This document shows positions 7,097-9,242 of a DNA stretch of 9,242 bases, piece by piece. The notes under the pieces were generated by a model, which was given only the letters and a program-made list of their open reading frames with translations, was not told where the DNA came from and ran no database searches. Source of the stretch: Betaproteobacteria bacterium (GTDB lineage: Bacteria; Pseudomonadota; Gammaproteobacteria; Burkholderiales; Casimicrobiaceae); the NCBI GenBank assembly GCA_025355395.1, contig JANXZT010000355.1, forward strand, positions 1-9,242, given 5' to 3'. Every line of letters starts with the position of its first letter. Positions within the stretch are counted from its first letter, which is position 1. The position numbers and the translations under genes are program-made.

Positions 7097-8010
7097 AGGC
7101 GCTGGTTGTTCTCGGCGGGTGCCTGCTGACGGCCGGCATTGCGTTCGCCGAACCCGCGGCGCTCCTTGGCAACATCGAGATTGCGAGCGATACCGACGGC
7201 TTTCATGCGACGCGTTTCCGCACCGGGGCGCTGTATTCCTACAGGTCCTACCTGGATTACGCAGGAGTGGCGGCGCAGCACACCGAATACCGCCAGGCAG
7301 GATGGAGTCGCGGGGTCACCGGCGTCGTCGGGCTGTGGCGCAAGCAGGAGCCCGCCACGCTTTCAGGCGTGAATGCAGAAGCGGGTCTGGTGGAGGTGGC
7401 CGGCCGCACGCGCATCATTGGCGACGCGACATGGGGCGCGCGGATCACACCCGTAACTGGCGTGGAGCTGATCGCTGCGGCCGATCTCGTCGAGACCCAC
7501 CCGGCGCTCGAGCGTGGCATCGCTTACGGGCTATTCGCCGGGAGTGTCGAGCAGCGATTGCAGGAGCGCCTGACACTCATCGGTCTTGTCGGCTATCAGC
7601 CATTCACCGATGGCAATGCACGCATTCATGGCCGCGCGCGTGCCGTGTTCGACGCGTTACCTGAGCAGGGTGTGAACCTGCAGTTGCGCTGGCGCGGCTA
7701 TGAGTCCCGGCAATCGGATGTCGATGGCGCCTACTTCAACCCGCGCCGTTACCGGCAATGGACAGGCGTCGTCGGATTCCGGAAGCGCCATGCAGGCTGG
7801 GTGTGGCAAGGCGCGCTCGGGGCTGGGCGGGAAACAGTCAACAACACCAATTCTCAGCCTGTTACGCTTGCCGAGCTCAGAGCGGAAGGCCCATTGGGGG
7901 GAAAGCTGCGTCTCGCCCTCAATGCGAGCTACAACAGGTCGACCGGTTACGTGGACGCGCCCAATTATTCGTATCAACGGCTTGGTGCAACGTTGGTGTA
8001 TCCATTCTAG
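7093..8010 (+). CDS. Outer-membrane beta-barrel protein coupled to the glycosyltransferase
   Basis: This encodes a 305-residue protein starting at a GTG that overlaps the preceding TGA (GTGA), which implies translational coupling. GGGG at 7083-7086 with a 6-base spacer supports this start. Residues 1-19 are a signal peptide (hydrophobic core VVLGGCLLTAGIAFA) with likely cleavage before EPAALLG. The rest consists of amphipathic alternating strands with many aromatic residues (for example LYSYRSYLDYAGVAA, VNLQLRWRGYESR, WTGVVGFRKR, LRLALNASYNRS), short turns, and a C-terminal strand RLGATLVYPF ending in Phe, the signal read by the Bam machinery. The segment DGAYFNPRRY (211-220) recalls the barrel half of PgaA-type exporters, and about 285 mature residues would suit a barrel of about 14 to 16 strands. 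No TPR region is present. Exopolysaccharide export is the inferred role, from its coupling to a synthase. The barrel call is firm; the function is not. Confidence 0.8.
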   Translation: MKALVVLGGCLLTAGIAFAEPAALLGNIEIASDTDGFHATRFRTGALYSYRSYLDYAGVAAQHTEYRQAGWSRGVTGVVGLWRKQEPATLSGVNAEAGLVEVAGRTRIIGDATWGARITPVTGVELIAAADLVETHPALERGIAYGLFAGSVEQRLQERLTLIGLVGYQPFTDGNARIHGRARAVFDALPEQGVNLQLRWRGYESRQSDVDGAYFNPRRYRQWTGVVGFRKRHAGWVWQGALGAGRETVNNTNSQPVTLAELRAEGPLGGKLRLALNASYNRSTGYVDAPNYSYQRLGATLVYPF

Positions 8011-8038
8011 CGCGCAGCGTCGCCGGTCCAGGCGCGCT
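8009..8038. terminator. Inverted repeat between convergent genes
   Basis: AGCGCGC (8009-8015) and GCGCGCT (8032-8038) are perfect 7-base arms with a 16-base loop, filling most of the 42-base gap between the barrel stop (8010) and the end of the minus-strand orphan gene (8053). Its position suits a bidirectional 3'-end structure, but neither strand shows a T run after the stem. Confidence 0.35.
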
Positions 8039-8052
8039 TGAAATCCGCCACC

Positions 8053-8466
8053 TTAGCGATGGCGTCGACGTGCGTTGATGTCGGGCCCGAAGGTAAAGAA
8101 GCGCCGCAGGATGACGAGATCTTCGAGGACTTCGGGGGCAAACCCCTGCCTGCCACCGCGGGTGTCGACGACGAGGTCACGCAGGCAATCGCCGGCGGCC
8201 AGGGGATCCTTCCAATCGGCGGCGAGAAGATTGGCGAGCCGCGGGTAGCGTTCCATCAACGCATTCGGCTTGACCTTGGGCGGAAGCGTGTCCGCCCAGT
8301 CCAGTGTATGCCGCAGGAGCCGGTTGAATGGCGCCGCCTTGCGCTGGTGGGTCCAATCCGGTTCGCGGGGGCCTGTTGCCGGCAGAAGATCGATCATCTC
8401 GTAATCGATCCACTCCACCGTAATGCCCTCCAGCATTTCACGGTCAGCTACGCGAAGCTTGGACAT
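8053..8466 (-). CDS. Hypothetical protein of 137 residues, family not recognised
   Basis: I do not recognise this protein. It has no signal peptide, membrane segment or Cys pair; its only Cys is residue 94. It is mixed in charge, with an acidic N-terminal region (about 8-30, containing EWIDYEMIDLL), a middle part with PPKVKPNALMERYPRLANLLAADW (59-82, quoted in parts elsewhere), a helix-like APEVLEDLVILRRFF near 110-124 and a basic tail ARRRHR. The composition looks like a folded soluble protein. The ATG at 8466 is strongly supported by GGGGAG (8471-8476 on the plus strand as CTCCCC) with a 4-base spacer; an upstream in-frame start at 8496 has no such site. The gene is convergent with the barrel gene and divergent from ku. 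A longer plus-strand frame over the same bases reads as its shadow. Confidence 0.65.
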   Translation of the reverse strand: MSKLRVADREMLEGITVEWIDYEMIDLLPATGPREPDWTHQRKAAPFNRLLRHTLDWADTLPPKVKPNALMERYPRLANLLAADWKDPLAAGDCLRDLVVDTRGGRQGFAPEVLEDLVILRRFFTFGPDINARRRHR

Positions 8467-8689
8467 CTCGCTCCCCAGGCATTGGATTCGTCCCATCGGT
8501 CGTGCCGGCTTGTCGCAACTCTACAGTCAACGATTCTATGCGCTTCCAGGCGATGTTGTGTCGTACGTTTCGCGCAGGACTCTACCGGGGTCCGGCTGTC
8601 GCAAGAGGCATTCCATTGTGCCCCCGCCACGCCACTTCAGGCACTTGGCGAGCATGCTCCGTCCCGTAGCCCGCGCTGTGTAAAATGCA

Positions 8690-8716
8690 TTGACATGACG
8701 CCAACGCGCCTGTAAT
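8690..8716 (+). promoter_or_regulatory. Candidate sigma-70 promoter for ku
   Basis: A perfect -35 hexamer TTGACA (8690-8695) is followed after 15 bases by TGTAAT (8711-8716), one mismatch from TATAAT; TAATCC at 8713-8718 would give the standard 17-base spacing with a poorer hexamer. Transcription would start near 8724 and give an untranslated leader of about 300 bases before ku. The 8-base palindrome AATGCATT (8684-8691) overlaps the -35 and GAGCATGCTC lies 30 bases upstream, both possible regulator contacts. Confidence 0.4.
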
Positions 8717-8755
8717 CCACGACCTGTGGTACACCCGCCGTGAGCCCGCAGGAAA

Positions 8756-8906
8756 CGGGTGTTCGCGGTGAACCCGAAATCCCCGGCGGGGACGCGAGTT
8801 CACGTGACCCTGGGGGGTGTCCCCTGAGGCGACTGGCGCGCTGCGGCGCCCGATGGCGATTCTCCTACACCAATTACCGACGATGGCCGACGGCGCGTTG
8901 CCGGCC
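8756..8906 (+). repeat. Cluster of hairpins in the presumed ku leader
   Basis: Several stems can form. CGGG plus TTC (8756-8764) pairs with GAACCCG (8770-8776), with a two-base bulge. Alternatively GTGAAC (8768-8773) pairs with GTTCAC (8798-8803) and encloses the perfect hairpin TCCCC-GGC-GGGGA (8780-8792). A GGGG/CCCC stem (8814-8817 with 8821-8824, extended by CCT/AGG) has a three-base loop. GGCCG (8885-8889) pairs with CGGCC (8902-8906). The first two options share bases 8768-8773 and are mutually exclusive. High GC content makes some pairing expected by chance. Confidence 0.35.
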
Positions 8907-9027
8907 GTTTCACTACGCTGATTCTGGCTGCCGGGGGCCGCTTCAAGGCTCCGGGTGGATGCCGGTCCGTCGCGACCCGCCCACCCTAGCCGCCGCCGCG
9001 CTCATGAATGATCACCGGAGACTCACC

Positions 9028-9242
9028 ATGGCAGCCCGCTCGATCGCTTCCCTGACCGTGGCCTTCGGTATGGTCTCGATTCCCGTGAAGTTGTACGCCG
9101 CGACCCAGGCTTCCGCCGGAATTTCCTTCAATCTGTTGCATCGGGATTGCGGCTCCCGATTGAAACAGCAGTATCTGTGCGCTCGCGAAGGTGTGGTCGT
9201 GGAGCGCACAGATATGGTCAAGGGCTACGAGTTCGCCAAGGA
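9028..9242 (+). CDS. ku: Ku protein, N-terminal fragment (3' end outside window)
   Basis: The frame is open from the ATG at 9028 to the window end (71 codons plus two bases). The start is supported by GGAG at 9017-9020 with a 7-base spacer. The sequence has the bacterial Ku hallmarks: SIASLTVAFGMVSIPVKLYAAT (5-26, the start of the beta-barrel ring), then ISFNLLHRDCGSRLKQQY (32-49), then VVERTDMVKGYEFAK (57-71). Ku forms a homodimeric ring that threads onto broken DNA ends and recruits the multifunctional ligase LigD for non-homologous end joining. No ligD is visible in the window; it could lie downstream or elsewhere. Cys41 and Cys51 are the only cysteines in the fragment. The rest of the protein, including the C-terminal tail that recruits LigD, is not visible. 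Confidence 0.95.
   Translation, partial: MAARSIASLTVAFGMVSIPVKLYAATQASAGISFNLLHRDCGSRLKQQYLCAREGVVVERTDMVKGYEFAK

Larger units (their letters stand above)
8467..9027. other. Long gene-free region upstream of ku
   Basis: There are 561 bases between the divergent orphan gene and ku with no supportable gene; the longest plausible small frame (22 residues at 8853-8921) lacks a ribosome binding site. The region holds a 10-base palindrome GAGCATGCTC (8650-8659), a candidate promoter (8690-8716) and several hairpins between 8756 and 8906. On the minus strand a TAGAAT (8533-8538) might be a -10 for the orphan gene, but its -35 is poor. Confidence 0.5.

Noticed and set aside
8038..8715. A 225-codon plus-strand frame over the orphan gene and the ku upstream region.
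   Set aside because: No ribosome binding site or family features; the opposite-strand frame has GGGGAG upstream of its start and more protein-like composition.
8853..8921. A 22-residue frame in the presumed ku leader.
   Set aside because: No Shine-Dalgarno sequence and no sign of coding; too weak to call a leader peptide.

Overview
The window is GC-rich chromosomal DNA from a proteobacterium, most likely a betaproteobacterium of the order Burkholderiales. The evidence is the gene mix: a Bug-type (tripartite tricarboxylate receptor, TTT) periplasmic binding protein, a family strongly expanded in Burkholderiales; a glutathione S-transferase-like protein; a bacterial Ku protein; and Gram-negative envelope genes, including an outer-membrane barrel ending in Phe. 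No rRNA, tRNA, CRISPR array, insertion sequence or phage gene was seen. The placement is inferred from protein families alone.

Layout. (1) 1-241, plus strand: C-terminal end of a family 2 glycosyltransferase that begins outside the window. (2) 396-1022, minus strand: glutathione S-transferase-like protein. (3) 1308-1679 and 1793-2755, plus strand: a small DsrE/DsrF-like protein followed by a Bug/TTT solute-binding protein with a signal peptide. The region between (2) and (3) is divergent and carries three copies of a GATAAC half-site. (4) 2890-5028, minus strand: a large membrane-anchored sensor diguanylate cyclase (six TM helices, coiled coil, PAS, GAF, GGDEF, no EAL). (5) 5029-5599: a 571-base divergent intergenic region with a perfect 14-base palindrome. 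(6) 5600-7096 and 7093-8010, plus strand: a PgaC/NodC-like processive membrane glycosyltransferase translationally overlapped (GTGA) with a 305-residue outer-membrane beta-barrel protein. (7) 8053-8466, minus strand: an unrecognised 137-residue protein, convergent with the barrel gene. (8) 8467-9027: a long gene-free stretch with a good candidate promoter and several hairpins. (9) 9028-end, plus strand: the N-terminus of Ku, the DNA-end-binding protein of bacterial non-homologous end joining, cut by the window edge.

How the genes may work together. The most coherent unit is 2890-8010: a c-di-GMP-producing enzyme diverges from a two-gene unit encoding an inner-membrane polysaccharide synthase and an outer-membrane barrel. 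This has the outline of a stripped-down, c-di-GMP-controlled exopolysaccharide synthesis and export locus. It resembles pgaC plus the barrel half of pgaA, without recognisable pgaB or pgaD and without the TPR half of pgaA. This is an inference from architecture and context. The GST, DsrE-like and Bug genes look like a separate small metabolic or uptake neighbourhood. Ku and the 137-residue orphan form another separate neighbourhood.
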